A stretch of DNA of 64,000 nt from Nocardioides alkalitolerans DSM 16699 (GTDB lineage Bacteria; Actinomycetota; Actinomycetes; Propionibacteriales; Nocardioidaceae): positions 1-64,000 of the forward strand of contig NZ_AUFN01000015.1 of NCBI RefSeq assembly GCF_000426525.1, given 5' to 3'. Below, in pieces: positions 41,292 to 51,010 of this stretch. Below the pieces are notes generated by a model. That model saw only the letters and a program-made list of their open reading frames with translations. It was not told the DNA's origin and ran no database searches. Position 1 is the stretch's first letter. Every line of letters starts with the position of its first letter. The position numbers were made by a program, and so were the translations under genes.

Positions 41292-43031
41292 ATGCCGCTC
41301 GTGAACCACGTCTTCGAGCGCGACGTCCCGATGACCATGCGTGACGGGGTGACCCTGCGCGCGGACGTGTGGCGACCCGCCGAGGGCACGGCCCCCACGC
41401 TGCTGCTGCGCACGCCGTACGGCAAGCAGGCCACCCTGTTCGGCGGCGGCCCGAACAACCCCATCCCGTCGCTGCTGTCGTTCCTGCACGCGGGCTACGC
41501 CGTCGTCTTCCAGGACGTCCGTGGGGCCTTCGCGTCGGAGGGTGACTTCGTCCCCAAGCGCGACGACATCGACGACGGGCGGGACACGGCGGCCTGGATC
41601 CTCGAGCAGGAGTGGAGCGACGGCACCTTCGGCACGTACGGCGCGTCCTACACGGGGATGCCGCAGTGGGCGCTCGCCACGACCAGCACCCCGGGCCTCA
41701 AGGCCATCGCACCGAGCGTCGCCGCGGCCAACTGGCACTCCGGCCTCTGGTACTCCGAGGGCGGCGCGCTCAGCCTGAGCCTGCTCACCTCGTGGACCGC
41801 CACGATGTACGCCGTCGCGGAGCAGCGCGCCCTGGAGCGGGGCGAGACGTCCGACACCGCGGCCCTGCAACGCCTGGTCGCGGTGGCCGTCGCCCAGCGG
41901 GAGGCCAACGAGGCCACCCCCGTGGCCGACCTGGCGCTGCGCGGGCGGGGCCGCTGGGCCGACGACTGGCTGGCCCACCCCGACCTCGACGACTACTGGC
42001 GCGCCCAGGACTGGTCGCGCTCGATGTCGTCGGTCCTGGTGCCGGCGCTCTCCAGCACGGGTTGGTACGACGTCAAGGTGCACGCCCAGGTCGCCGACTT
42101 CGTCCGGCTCCGCACCCACGGTGGCTCCCCGGAGGCCCGGGAGCAGTCCCGCCTGGTCATCGGCCCGTGGGACCACGTCAACCTCACCGGCTCCTACCCC
42201 GACCGCTACTTCGGCCCGTTCCTCACCGCCGACCTCAGCGTGTCGCACGTCGAGTTCTTCGACCAGCACCTCCGGGGCAGGACGCCGCCGGCCCCGGCCC
42301 CGCGCGTGCGGATCTTCGTCATGGGCATCGACCAGTGGCGCGACGAGACCGACTGGCCCCTGCCCGACACCCGCTACACCGACTACCACCTCACCAGCGG
42401 CGGCGCGGCGAACACCCGCGACGGCGACGGCTCCCTCCAGCTCGACCCGCCGGCCACCGAGGGCAGCGACGGGTTCCGCTACGACCCCCGCGACCCCGTG
42501 CCCACCGCCGGCGGCTCGCTGCTCCCGGCCCTGCCCGGACTGGTCGGGCCGGTGGACCAGAAGGTGGTCGACGGCCGGGACGACGTCCTCTGCTTCACGG
42601 GCCCGGTGCTGACCGAGCCGGTGGAGGTGACGGGCTTCGTCGAGCTGAAGGTCTTCGTCTCGGCGTCCACCGTCGACACCGACCTCACCGCCAAGCTCGT
42701 CGACGTCTTCCCCGACGGCCGCGCCATCAACCTCTGCGATGGCGTCCTGCGCCTGCGCTACCGCAACAGCCTCGCCGAGCCAGAGCTGATGACCCCCGGC
42801 GAGGTCTACGAGGTCACCGTGAAGATGTCGGTCACCTCCAACGTGTTCCTCCCCGGGCACCGCATCCGCCTCGACGTCTCCGGCAGCAACTTCCCCCGCT
42901 ACGACCGCAACTCCAACACCGGCGGCGTCATCTCGTCGGAGGCCCTCGACGACATGGTCGCGGTCGACACGACGGTCCACCACGGTGGCGCTCGCCCCAG
43001 CCGGCTCGTGCTGCCGGTGGTCGAGCGCTGA
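41292..43031 (+). CDS. CocE/NonD-family hydrolase (peptidase S15 type)
   Basis: 579 aa. N-terminal alpha/beta hydrolase with nucleophile in GTYGASYTGMPQW (Ser), catalytic His near GPWDHVN, and the Asp in VYRAQDW-like DDYWRAQDW/GRGRWADDW region; C-terminal jelly-roll typical of CocE (DVFPDGRAINLCDGVLRLRY and SSNFP-like SGSNFPRYDRN). Acts on esters or acyl-amides such as cocaine, glutaryl-7-ACA or X-Pro peptides. No signal peptide. It is divergent from the PAP2-type gene. The repeat array follows it. Confidence 0.88.
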   Translation: MPLVNHVFERDVPMTMRDGVTLRADVWRPAEGTAPTLLLRTPYGKQATLFGGGPNNPIPSLLSFLHAGYAVVFQDVRGAFASEGDFVPKRDDIDDGRDTAAWILEQEWSDGTFGTYGASYTGMPQWALATTSTPGLKAIAPSVAAANWHSGLWYSEGGALSLSLLTSWTATMYAVAEQRALERGETSDTAALQRLVAVAVAQREANEATPVADLALRGRGRWADDWLAHPDLDDYWRAQDWSRSMSSVLVPALSSTGWYDVKVHAQVADFVRLRTHGGSPEAREQSRLVIGPWDHVNLTGSYPDRYFGPFLTADLSVSHVEFFDQHLRGRTPPAPAPRVRIFVMGIDQWRDETDWPLPDTRYTDYHLTSGGAANTRDGDGSLQLDPPATEGSDGFRYDPRDPVPTAGGSLLPALPGLVGPVDQKVVDGRDDVLCFTGPVLTEPVEVTGFVELKVFVSASTVDTDLTAKLVDVFPDGRAINLCDGVLRLRYRNSLAEPELMTPGEVYEVTVKMSVTSNVFLPGHRIRLDVSGSNFPRYDRNSNTGGVISSEALDDMVAVDTTVHHGGARPSRLVLPVVER

Positions 43032-43089
43032 TCGGCCCCCCGCTCCGGCTCCGCTCGGGCACCGCACCCGGAGGCCGACCCGGGCGCGA

Positions 43090-43545
43090 ACGTCATACGA
43101 ACCGAGCCCCCTGGGCCACCATCCGGATGACGTCCTGCTCGGTCCTCCCGCACCACCGACGGGCGCGGACTGTGGCCCGCACCTTCCGACGGCGCCAGTC
43201 CGCACCCGCCGCCCCGGCCGGCCCGACCCGGCCCGACCCGGCCCACGCGAAGGCGCGGACGTCATACGAACCGAGCCCCCTGGGCCACCATCCGGATGAC
43301 GTCCCGCTCGGTCCTCCCGCACCACCGACGGGTGCGGACTGTGGCCCGCGCCTTCCGACGGCACCAGTCCGCACCCGCCGCCCCGGCCGGCCCGCCCCGG
43401 CCCACGCGAAGGCGCGAACGTCATACGAACCGAGCCCCCTGGGCCACCATCCGGATGACGTCCTGCTGGGTCATCCCGCACCACCGAAGGCGCGGACTGT
43501 GGCCCGCACCTTCTGCTGGCGCCAGTCCGCACCCGCCGACCCGAC
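43090..43545. repeat. Three-unit tandem array of double-hairpin repeats
   Basis: Units begin at 43090, 43259 and 43418 (periods 169 and 159 bases; the third is truncated). Each has two dyads: ACGTCATACG...CGGATGACGT around a GAGCCCCCTGGGCC loop, and GCGGACTG...CAGTCCGC around a 23-base loop. The three units are nearly identical in the conserved parts. They fill the 523 bases between the CocE gene and the ABC ATPase gene, where no gene is supported. Confidence 0.88.
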
Positions 43546-43554
43546 CCGCCTCCG

Positions 43555-44409
43555 TCAGCCGGCCGCGGCCGGGCGGTGCCCGCGCTTCGCCTCCTGGATC
43601 CGCTCGTAGACGTGGGTCCGCAGCTCGGCGAACCGCGCCTCCGACCGGGTGGTGAGCTGGTCGCGGTCGTCGGGCAGGTCGATGACGACGTCCTCCAGCA
43701 CGACGGTCGGCGAGCTGGAGAGGATGATGACGCGCTCCCCCAGGTAGACCGACTCGTCGATGTCGTGGGTGACGAACAGGACGGTGACGCCGAGCCGGTG
43801 CCACAGCGAGCGCACGAGGTCCTCGAGGTCGGCGCGGGTCTGGGCGTCGACCGCGGCGAACGGCTCGTCCATCAGCAGCACCTTCGGCTCGTAGGCCACC
43901 GCCCGGGCGATCGCCACCCGCTGCTGCATGCCGCCGGAGAGCTGCCAGGGGTACTGCTCGCCCGCGTGGGCCAGCCCGACCGCCTCGAGCGCCTCGGCGA
44001 CGAGCTCGCGCCGCCGGGCCTTGCCGATCCCCTTCTTGTCCTTCAGGGGCAGCTCGACGTTCTGGCTGACCGTGAGCCACGGGAAGAGGCTGCGCCCGTA
44101 CTCCTGGAACACCACGGCCATGCCCTCGGGCGGGCCGTCGACCCGGCGTCCCTCCAGCACGACCTCGCCGACGGTCGGGCTCATCAGGCCGGCGATGCAC
44201 CGCAGGAGGGTGGTCTTGCCGCACCCGGACGGTCCGACGATGCAGACGAGCTCCCCGGGGCGTACGGCGAACGTGAGGTCGCGGACCGCCTCGACGGCCG
44301 CGCCGCTGCCGGCGTACGTCTTGCCCATGCCGACGACGTCGAGGGCGACGGGGCCCGGGCCGCCGGACGCCCCGGCGGCGGACTTCTCGATGGTGCTGTG
44401 CACGGTCAT
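43555..44409 (-). CDS. NitT/TauT-type ABC transporter ATPase
   Basis: 284 aa importer ATPase of the SsuB/TauB class. Walker A GPSGCGKTT, signature LSGGMQQRVAIARA, Walker B VLLMDEPFAAVD, switch VTHDIDESVYLGERV. The start ATG at 44409 is one base beyond the permease stop at 44411. Last gene of the eight-gene minus-strand cluster. Confidence 0.92.
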   Translation of the reverse strand: MTVHSTIEKSAAGASGGPGPVALDVVGMGKTYAGSGAAVEAVRDLTFAVRPGELVCIVGPSGCGKTTLLRCIAGLMSPTVGEVVLEGRRVDGPPEGMAVVFQEYGRSLFPWLTVSQNVELPLKDKKGIGKARRRELVAEALEAVGLAHAGEQYPWQLSGGMQQRVAIARAVAYEPKVLLMDEPFAAVDAQTRADLEDLVRSLWHRLGVTVLFVTHDIDESVYLGERVIILSSSPTVVLEDVVIDLPDDRDQLTTRSEARFAELRTHVYERIQEAKRGHRPAAAG

Positions 44410-44410
44410 G

Positions 44411-45199
44411 TCATGCCTTCCGCTGGGCCGCGCGCAGGCCGTGGTACCAGCCCAGGACGCGACGTTCGACGAGCTTGAAGAGGAGGGAGAGCGCGACGCC
44501 GATGAGCCCGAGCAGGATGACCCCGCTCCACATCTGGGGGATCGCGAAGCTGCGCTGGAACTGGACGATCGTGAAGCCCAGCCCGTTGGTCGCGGCGAAC
44601 ATCTCGCTGATCACCATGAGGATCACGCCAATCGCGAGGGCCTGCCGGGCGCCCGCCATGATCTGCGGGCTGGCGGCCCGGAGCAGCAGGACCCGCACGC
44701 GGCGGGCGCCGCCGAGCCGGTAGCTGCGGGCGGTCTCGCGCAGCACGGGGTCGACCCCGCGCACGCCCTCGACCGTGTTGAGCAGCACCGGCCACACGCA
44801 GCCGGACGCGATGACGGCCACCTTCATGCCGTCGCCGATGCCGGCGAACAGCATGATGACCGGCACCAGCACCGGCGGCGGGATCGCCCGGAGCAGCTCC
44901 ATCGGCGGCTCGAGCACCGCCCGCAGCACCCGCGACGACCCGATGAGCAGGCCGCCGGCGACGCCGAGGACGATCGCGATCGCCAGGCCCGTCGTGAGGC
45001 GCACCAAGCTCGGCAGCACGTCGGCGGCGATGCGCTCCCCCGTCCAGGTCTCGGTGAACGCCGTCGCGATGTCCGCCAGCGGCGGCCAGTAGAAGCTGGT
45101 CGAGCCCGCGGTGGCGAACCACCAGGTCGCGACGAGCACGACCGGCAGCGTCAGAGCGAGCAGCGCACGCCGTACGACGTCGGTCGCCGCCCCGGTCAC
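44411..45199 (-). CDS. NitT/TauT-type ABC transporter permease 1
   Basis: 262 aa from the GTG at 45199, sharing GTGA with the preceding permease. Six hydrophobic segments and the BPD EAA loop (ETARSYRLGGARRVRVLLLR). The frame continues upstream into the other permease but homology begins at TGAATDVVRRALLALTL. Pairs with permease 2 as a heterodimer. Confidence 0.9.
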   Translation of the reverse strand: MTGAATDVVRRALLALTLPVVLVATWWFATAGSTSFYWPPLADIATAFTETWTGERIAADVLPSLVRLTTGLAIAIVLGVAGGLLIGSSRVLRAVLEPPMELLRAIPPPVLVPVIMLFAGIGDGMKVAVIASGCVWPVLLNTVEGVRGVDPVLRETARSYRLGGARRVRVLLLRAASPQIMAGARQALAIGVILMVISEMFAATNGLGFTIVQFQRSFAIPQMWSGVILLGLIGVALSLLFKLVERRVLGWYHGLRAAQRKA

Positions 45200-46056
45200 G
45201 ACGCCGCTCCCCGGATCGAGGGGTGCCAGTGCAGCGCCCGTCGCTCGACGGCCCGGGCCAGCAGGTTGACCGCCACGCCGATGAGGCCGGTGACGAGCAC
45301 CAGGGCGTACATGTTCTCCACCGCGCCGGCGGACTGTGCCAGCGCGATGATCCGGCCGAGGCCGGGCGAGCCGATGATCAGCTCGCCCGTGATCTCGAGG
45401 ATGAGTGCGACGGCGGCGGCCAGGCGGAACCCGGTCATCGCGTACGGCATCACCGTCGGCCACACGACCGTCCGGATCCGGCGCCACGTGCTCAGCCGGT
45501 AGGACCGGGCGGTCTCGTGGGCGACGGGGTCGATGTCCTGCACGCCGTACACGACCTGCACCAGCACCTGCCAGAAGCTCGCGTACACCACGAGCAGCAG
45601 GGTCGAGGTCATGCTGCTGCCGAAGAGCAGCACCACGACGGGGATGAGGGCGACCGACGGGATCGGGCGCAGGAACTCGACCGTCGTCGCGGTGGCCTCC
45701 CGGAGGAACGTGGAGCTGCCGAGCACCACGCCGACGACAACGCCCGCGGCGAGGGCGATCGCGAGCCCGAGGGCCCATCCCCGCAGGGTGGCGGAGAGCG
45801 CCTCCCAGAACACGGCGTCCCCGGCCTGCGTCACGAGCGCGCGCACCATCTCGCTGAACGGCGGCAGGTAGGCGGGGTTCACGATGCCCAGCCGCGGCAC
45901 CAGCTCGAGCAGCAGCAGGAAGCCGAGGAGCCCCGCGGTGCCGAGCACCGCGTTCGGCACGGGGCGCCGGGTCCGCCGCACCGGCGGCGCGGGCGGGCTC
46001 GACGACCGGGGCGGCGCCGTGGCCGCCTCGAGGGTGGGGGTGGACGCGGACATCAC
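45196..46056 (-). CDS. NitT/TauT-type ABC transporter permease 2
   Basis: 286 aa, about six helices after a Pro-rich N-terminus. EAA loop: ETARSYRLSTWRRIRTVVWP, strikingly similar to the ETARSYRL of permease 1, which indicates duplication of one ancestral permease. Start shares ATGA with the stop of the binding protein. Confidence 0.9.
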   Translation of the reverse strand: MMSASTPTLEAATAPPRSSSPPAPPVRRTRRPVPNAVLGTAGLLGFLLLLELVPRLGIVNPAYLPPFSEMVRALVTQAGDAVFWEALSATLRGWALGLAIALAAGVVVGVVLGSSTFLREATATTVEFLRPIPSVALIPVVVLLFGSSMTSTLLLVVYASFWQVLVQVVYGVQDIDPVAHETARSYRLSTWRRIRTVVWPTVMPYAMTGFRLAAAVALILEITGELIIGSPGLGRIIALAQSAGAVENMYALVLVTGLIGVAVNLLARAVERRALHWHPSIRGAAS

Positions 46057-47003
46057 GGCATCATCGACGCGACGTCGAAGGAGTCGTCGATGATGCCGTA
46101 CTCGAGCATCAGGTCGGCGGTGCGCTGCAGCGCCTCCTCGTCGAGCTCGGCGTCCCAGCTGGGCAGCTCGACCTGCTCGACCACCTCGGCCGGCACCTGC
46201 GTGTAGGTGGGCACGAGCTCGACGAGGCGCTCGCGGTCGCCGTCGAGCTGCTCGGCGGAGTCGGCCAGCGCCGTCCGGATGTCGTCGATCGCGTCGGCGT
46301 TCTCCTGGGCGAACTGCTTCGTGGTGATCCAGCCCGCGACGGGCATGCCCTCGACGGGGCCGGAGAAGAGGTCGTCGACCTTGCGCAGCCCGGCGGCGGT
46401 GGCGCTGGCCTGGAAGGGCTCGACCTGCCAGATCGCGTCGACGTCGCCGCGGTCGAGGGCGGCCTGCATGTCGGGGTAGGGCATCTCCACCAGCGAGACC
46501 GCGTCGGCGTCGAGGCCGGCGTCCTCGAGCTGGGCCTTGATGGCGACGGTGCCGATGTTCTGGAGGTTGTTCACCGCGAAGGTGGCCCCGTCGAGGTCGG
46601 CGACCTCCTGGATCGGCGAGTCCGCCGCGACGAAGATGCCGTGGTCGGAGGCGCCGACGTCGTTGCCCGCCACGAAGACGATCGGGAGTCCCTGCTGGGC
46701 GGCCAGGATGGCGGACGTGTAGTTGGCGTAGGTGACGTCGTAGTCACCGGCCATCAGCCCGGGGATCGCCTGGGCGCCGCCCGCGGTGGCGACGAGCTCG
46801 ACGTCGAGCCCGGCGTCCTCGAACAGTCCCGCCTCGTCGGCCTCGACGGCGGTGGCGGTGTGGACGAGCGGGAAGTAGCCGATCTGGACCGTCTCGGCGG
46901 CGGCGTCACCGTCGCCGTCACCCCCGCCGCAGGCGGAGAGGAGGAGGGTGAGCGCGATCGTCGCTGCGGCGGCGGTGCCGGTACGGCGGGGGCGGAGCGT
47001 CAT
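46053..47003 (-). CDS. NitT/TauT-type ABC transporter substrate-binding lipoprotein
   Basis: 316 aa. Signal with lipobox LLLSAC (lipidated Cys25), Gly/Asp linker, then an SsuA/TauA-like periplasmic-binding fold (VQIGYFPLVHTATAVEADEAG; DYDVTYANYTSAIL; QEVADLDGATFAVN). Members bind sulfonates, nitrate-like ions or aromatic acids such as phthalate. The P450/ThDP neighbours favour an aromatic carboxylate. It begins 48 bases after the ThDP gene. Confidence 0.9.
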   Translation of the reverse strand: MTLRPRRTGTAAAATIALTLLLSACGGGDGDGDAAAETVQIGYFPLVHTATAVEADEAGLFEDAGLDVELVATAGGAQAIPGLMAGDYDVTYANYTSAILAAQQGLPIVFVAGNDVGASDHGIFVAADSPIQEVADLDGATFAVNNLQNIGTVAIKAQLEDAGLDADAVSLVEMPYPDMQAALDRGDVDAIWQVEPFQASATAAGLRKVDDLFSGPVEGMPVAGWITTKQFAQENADAIDDIRTALADSAEQLDGDRERLVELVPTYTQVPAEVVEQVELPSWDAELDEEALQRTADLMLEYGIIDDSFDVASMMP

Positions 47004-47051
47004 GCGAGGTTCCTTTCTGCGACCGGCGGCTGCCGGTCGGGGTGGGATGCA

Positions 47052-48749
47052 TCAGTCCTGGCCGGCCTCGCCCGCGAAGGCGTGGGCGAGCATCCAGGAC
47101 GGAGTGGGCGTGATGAGGGCATGGACGACGAGGGGGCCGGCGGCCTCCCCGGCGAGCCGGTCGGCGACCTCGGCGAGGTCGTCGACGTGGCGCACCGTCC
47201 GTGCTGCGGCGCCCATCCCCCGAGCGATGGCCGCGATGTCGGCCGGCGGGAAGGTGACGGCGCCCAGGTCGACGCCGCCCTCCCCGGTGACGTGGTCGTC
47301 CGCGAAGTGGTGCACCTCCGCGCCGTACGCGTGGTCGTCGTAGACCACGACGACGATCCGCAGACCGAGGCGCACGGCGGTCTCGAGCTCGGCGAGGCCC
47401 ATGTGGAACCCGCCGTCGCCGACGCCGCAGACGACCGTGCGGTCCGGCTGCGCGACGGCGAGGCCGACGGCCGCGGCGAGCCCGAGGCCGACGCACTGGA
47501 AAGCGAGCGGCAGGCAGTAGCCGGCCGGGTCGGGCACCGTGAGGAACATGGCGGGCCAGCCCGAGAAGTTGCCGACGTCGGTGACCACGGCGCGCTCGAC
47601 CGGCAGCAGGTCGTCGAGGGCGAAGGTGAGGGTGCGCGGGTCCACCGTCGTGGCGGTGCCGTTGTCGTCGTACCCCACGTCGCGCCAGCGACCCTCGACC
47701 TTGAGGCGCCGGGCCACCTCCTCGGTGCGGTAGCCCTGACGCTCGACGCCGGCGAGCTCGCGCAGGAGCGCGGTGGCGACCTCGGCGACGTCGGCGACCA
47801 CGCCCACGTCGACCGCGCGGTGCAGGCCCACGGCCGCGGCGTCGTCGTCCACGTGCACCACCGTGGAGGCGTGGGCGAGCAGGTCGCCGTCCAGCGTCGT
47901 CCAGCGGTTGAGGCTCGCGCCCCAGGCCACCACGAGGTCGGCGTCCCGCAGGAGCTGCTGGCTCAGCGGGGTGCCGAACCCGCCCATGACCCCGGCGTGC
48001 CACGCCTCGTCCTCGAGCAGCCCACGGGCCACGGCGCTGGTGACGAGCAGGGCGCCCGTACGGCGGGCGAGCTCGCGCAGCTCGGGGCCGGCGTGGCGCG
48101 CACCGCGTCCGCAGACGAAGACCGGACGCTCGGCCACCAGCAGCAACGACCGCAGGTCGTCGACCGCCGCGACCGACGGGCCGGGGCGGCGCAGCACGGT
48201 CGCCCGGGCGGGCCGGTCGTCGTCGTGCGCCGGGGCCGCCTGCACGTCGAGCGGCATGCTCAGCACCACGGTGCGCCGCTCGTCGCGCGCCCGCCGGTAG
48301 GCCGCGACCGCGTCGGCGGCCGCCGTGCGCGACGACGAGAGCCGCACGAAGTCGGCCCCGACCGCGCGGGCCAGCGCCTCCTGGTCGACGGCGAAGTTCG
48401 CGAGGGGCTGGCTCGCGGGGGTCTCGGCGGTGAGCACGAGGAGCGGCGTGTGGCTCTTCGCGGCCTCGGCGATGCCCGTGACCGCGTTGCTGTAGCCGCA
48501 CCCCTGGTGCAGGGAGACGGCGGCGACCTCGCCCGTGGTGCGGGCGTGCACGTCGGCCATCACCGTGGCGCCGGTCTCGTGGCGGGCGGCGACGTACGAC
48601 GCCCCGTGGGCGCGCAGGGCGTTCGTGACCGCGAAGTTGCCGCTCCCGACGACGCCGAAGACCTGGCTCAGCCCCTCCTGCGCCAGCGCCCGTCCGACGC
48701 GCTCGGCGACGGTCTCGGTCCGGCTCCCGGCCGCGACCGACGCGCTCAC
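47052..48749 (-). CDS. ThDP-dependent decarboxylase/carboligase-like enzyme
   Basis: 565 aa from the GTG sharing GTGA with the P450 stop. Three-domain ThDP fold: PYR domain with catalytic Glu in ARHETGATVMAD, central DHS-like domain, and PP domain with GVGDGGFHMGLAELE. The usual second metal motif NN is DD in VVYDDHAYG, with Ala in place of the usual Thr. In benzoylformate decarboxylase and acetolactate synthase this segment is NN. It resembles benzoylformate-decarboxylase-like proteins; in this cluster it may decarboxylate an aryl 2-oxoacid. Reaction not provable from sequence. Confidence 0.85.
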   Translation of the reverse strand: MSASVAAGSRTETVAERVGRALAQEGLSQVFGVVGSGNFAVTNALRAHGASYVAARHETGATVMADVHARTTGEVAAVSLHQGCGYSNAVTGIAEAAKSHTPLLVLTAETPASQPLANFAVDQEALARAVGADFVRLSSSRTAAADAVAAYRRARDERRTVVLSMPLDVQAAPAHDDDRPARATVLRRPGPSVAAVDDLRSLLLVAERPVFVCGRGARHAGPELRELARRTGALLVTSAVARGLLEDEAWHAGVMGGFGTPLSQQLLRDADLVVAWGASLNRWTTLDGDLLAHASTVVHVDDDAAAVGLHRAVDVGVVADVAEVATALLRELAGVERQGYRTEEVARRLKVEGRWRDVGYDDNGTATTVDPRTLTFALDDLLPVERAVVTDVGNFSGWPAMFLTVPDPAGYCLPLAFQCVGLGLAAAVGLAVAQPDRTVVCGVGDGGFHMGLAELETAVRLGLRIVVVVYDDHAYGAEVHHFADDHVTGEGGVDLGAVTFPPADIAAIARGMGAAARTVRHVDDLAEVADRLAGEAAGPLVVHALITPTPSWMLAHAFAGEAGQD

Positions 48750-49984
48750 GCGGCCACCAGCCGGACGGGCATGGAGGCCCAGGCCCGCATGGTGTTGTTG
48801 AGGTGGCGGCGCGGCTCTCCGGCCGGCTCGATGCGCTCCACCCGGCGGGCGAGCGCGTGCAGCAGGCTCTCCGCCTCGAGGCGGGCGACGTGCTGGCCGA
48901 CGCACTGGTGGATGCCCATGCCGAACCCGACGTGGCCCGAGGGGTCGCGGTCGAGGTCGAACCGGTCGGGGTCGTGCCAGCGGCGGGGGTCGTGGTTGGC
49001 GGAGCCGAGGAACATCAGGATCTTCTCGCCCTCGGGCACGACGCCGCCCGCGACCGCGATGTCGCGCGTGGCCGTGCGGAAGAACGTCTGCACGGGCGAC
49101 TCCCAGCGGATGGCCTCGTCGAACGCGACCCGGGCCCGGGAGGGCTGCGCGCGCAGGACCTGCCACTGGTCGGGGAAGCGGAGGAAGCCCTGGAGCACGC
49201 CGCCGAGCGCGTGCACCGTGGTGTCGACGCCCGCCGAGAGCAGCGACCGCACGATCGTGGGTGCCTGCGCGTGGGTGATGTCGCCGCGGTCGGCGGCGGC
49301 CCAGATCTGGGCGCCGAACCCGTCCGGGGAGAGCACGTCGCGCCGGCACTGGGCGTCGACCGACGCGGCGATCGCGCCGATGCGGGCCTTGCCCTTCTCG
49401 ACCAGGTGGTTGTCGGGCCCGAAGGCGTTGAAGAGGTGGTCGCCGTAGGGCAGCAGGTGCTGGCGGCCCTCCTGCGGCAGGCCCACGGCGTCGGGGAACA
49501 CCCGCAGCGGGAAGGTCTCGGCGATGTCGCGCACGGCGTCGACCTCCTCGCGCTCCAGCAGCTCGTCGACGAACGTCTCGGCGGCCGCCGCCCACCGCTC
49601 GCGCAGGCGGCGCAGCGAGCGGGGCGCCAGGATCGGCTCGAGCACGTGGCGGGGGGCGTCGTGGTGCGGCGGGTCGGTCTCGAGCAGCAGGCTCGGCGGA
49701 CGCCACGGCGTCTCGCGGCGGAAGTTGCTGAGCCCGACGCCGGCCGCCGACTGGAAGCCCTGCCAGTCGACGAGCGCGGCGTGCACCTCCTCGTAGCGGC
49801 CCATGCCGTAGATGCCGTAGCGCTCGAGCAGCACGAGCGGCCCGGTCTCGCGCAGCGCCTCGTGGAACGGCAGGGGGTCGACGAGGACCTCGTCGGAGAA
49901 GGGGTCGACGTCCATCGTGGGGACGTCGGACGTCGTCGGTGCGGTCGCCGCGAGGGGCGGGACCGGCGGTGCGTGCATGCTCAT
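48746..49984 (-). CDS. Cytochrome P450, CYP199-like
   Basis: 412 aa soluble bacterial P450 from the ATG at 49984, AGGAG upstream. I-helix LLSAGVDTTVHAL, ExxR in DEAIRW, and heme-thiolate FGMGIHQCVGQHVA with Cys361. The B-C and N-terminal segments (FRRETPWRPPSLLLETDPPH) resemble CYP199A enzymes, which O-demethylate or hydroxylate para-substituted benzoates. It lies between the PDR-type reductase and the ThDP enzyme, so the reductase is its probable redox partner. Confidence 0.9.
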   Translation of the reverse strand: MSMHAPPVPPLAATAPTTSDVPTMDVDPFSDEVLVDPLPFHEALRETGPLVLLERYGIYGMGRYEEVHAALVDWQGFQSAAGVGLSNFRRETPWRPPSLLLETDPPHHDAPRHVLEPILAPRSLRRLRERWAAAAETFVDELLEREEVDAVRDIAETFPLRVFPDAVGLPQEGRQHLLPYGDHLFNAFGPDNHLVEKGKARIGAIAASVDAQCRRDVLSPDGFGAQIWAAADRGDITHAQAPTIVRSLLSAGVDTTVHALGGVLQGFLRFPDQWQVLRAQPSRARVAFDEAIRWESPVQTFFRTATRDIAVAGGVVPEGEKILMFLGSANHDPRRWHDPDRFDLDRDPSGHVGFGMGIHQCVGQHVARLEAESLLHALARRVERIEPAGEPRRHLNNTMRAWASMPVRLVAA

Positions 49985-50000
49985 GGGGGGCTCCTGGTGG

Positions 50001-50990
50001 TCAGAGGTCGAGGACGAGGCGGTCGGAGGCCGACCGGGAGACGCAGGGGTAGAAGCAGTCGCCCCGGCGACGCTCGTCGTCGTCGAGCAGGGAGTCGCGG
50101 TGGTCCGGCACGCCGGCGAGCACGGTGGTCTCGCAGGTGCCGCAGACGCCCTGGCGGCACGAGGCGAGCACCGGCACCCCGGCCTCGCTGAGCGCGTCGA
50201 GCACGCTGGTGCCGGGCGCCACGTCGAGCACCCGGCCGCTGGTGGCCAGCTCGATCTCGTACGGCGTGGTGCGCGCCGGCGGGCCCTGCTCCCGGGCGGT
50301 GAACCGCTCGAGCCGCAGGTGCCCCGCGGGCAGGTCGACGCAGGCCGCCTCGACGGCGGCGAGCAGCGGCGCCGGGCCGCAGCAGTAGACCTTGGTGCCG
50401 GCGGGCTGGGCGGCGACGGCGCCGGCGACGTCGAGCAGGCCGTGGGTCTCCTGCGGGCGTACGACGACGTGGTCGCCCCAGCGGGCCAGCCGGTCGAGGA
50501 AGGCCATCGAGGCGGAGGTGCGCCCGCCGTACAGGAGCGTCCACGGGGTGCCGAGCATCGCGGCCTGCTCCAGCATCGGCAGCAGGGGCGTGATGCCGAT
50601 GCCGCCGGCGACGAAGAGGTAGCGGTCGGCGGGCACGAGGGCGAAGTTGTTGCGTGGGCCGCCCACCTCGACGGCGTCGCCCTCGGCGAGCACGTCGTGC
50701 ACGTACGCCGAGCCGCCCCGCCCGTCGGGCTCGCGGAGCACCGCGACCTCGTAGGCGTAGGGGTCCCAGCGGTCGCCGCACAGCGAGTACTGGCGGGTCG
50801 TGCCGTCGGCGAGACCGAGGTCGATGTGGGCGCCCGGGGCCCAGTCGGGCACCCGTCGTCCGGCCGGGTCGGCGAGGCGGAGGCGGCACACGCCGTCGGC
50901 CTCGACGGTCTTCGCGACGACGGCGAGGGTGACCTGGCCGGACGGCGTGGCCGGGAGGGTGGCGCTCGGGGAGATCGTGCTGCTGGACAT
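50001..50990 (-). CDS. PDR/VanB-type flavin-[2Fe-2S] reductase
   Basis: 329 aa three-part reductase: FMN domain (RQYSLCGD), NAD domain (FVAGGIGITPLLPML and the CCGP motif), and C-terminal plant-type ferredoxin with cluster cysteines in SCRQGVCGTCETTV plus the later PCVS. Such enzymes serve Rieske oxygenases. Here a P450 gene begins 16 bases after its stop, so it likely feeds that P450. No oxygenase of Rieske type is nearby. Confidence 0.92.
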   Translation of the reverse strand: MSSSTISPSATLPATPSGQVTLAVVAKTVEADGVCRLRLADPAGRRVPDWAPGAHIDLGLADGTTRQYSLCGDRWDPYAYEVAVLREPDGRGGSAYVHDVLAEGDAVEVGGPRNNFALVPADRYLFVAGGIGITPLLPMLEQAAMLGTPWTLLYGGRTSASMAFLDRLARWGDHVVVRPQETHGLLDVAGAVAAQPAGTKVYCCGPAPLLAAVEAACVDLPAGHLRLERFTAREQGPPARTTPYEIELATSGRVLDVAPGTSVLDALSEAGVPVLASCRQGVCGTCETTVLAGVPDHRDSLLDDDERRRGDCFYPCVSRSASDRLVLDL

Positions 50991-51010
50991 GCCGGGAGGA
51001 TGCAGAACGA

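Noticed and set aside
43090..43545. Possible CRISPR array
   Set aside because: Units are 159-169 bases and nearly identical throughout, with no short repeat/unique spacer alternation and no cas genes.
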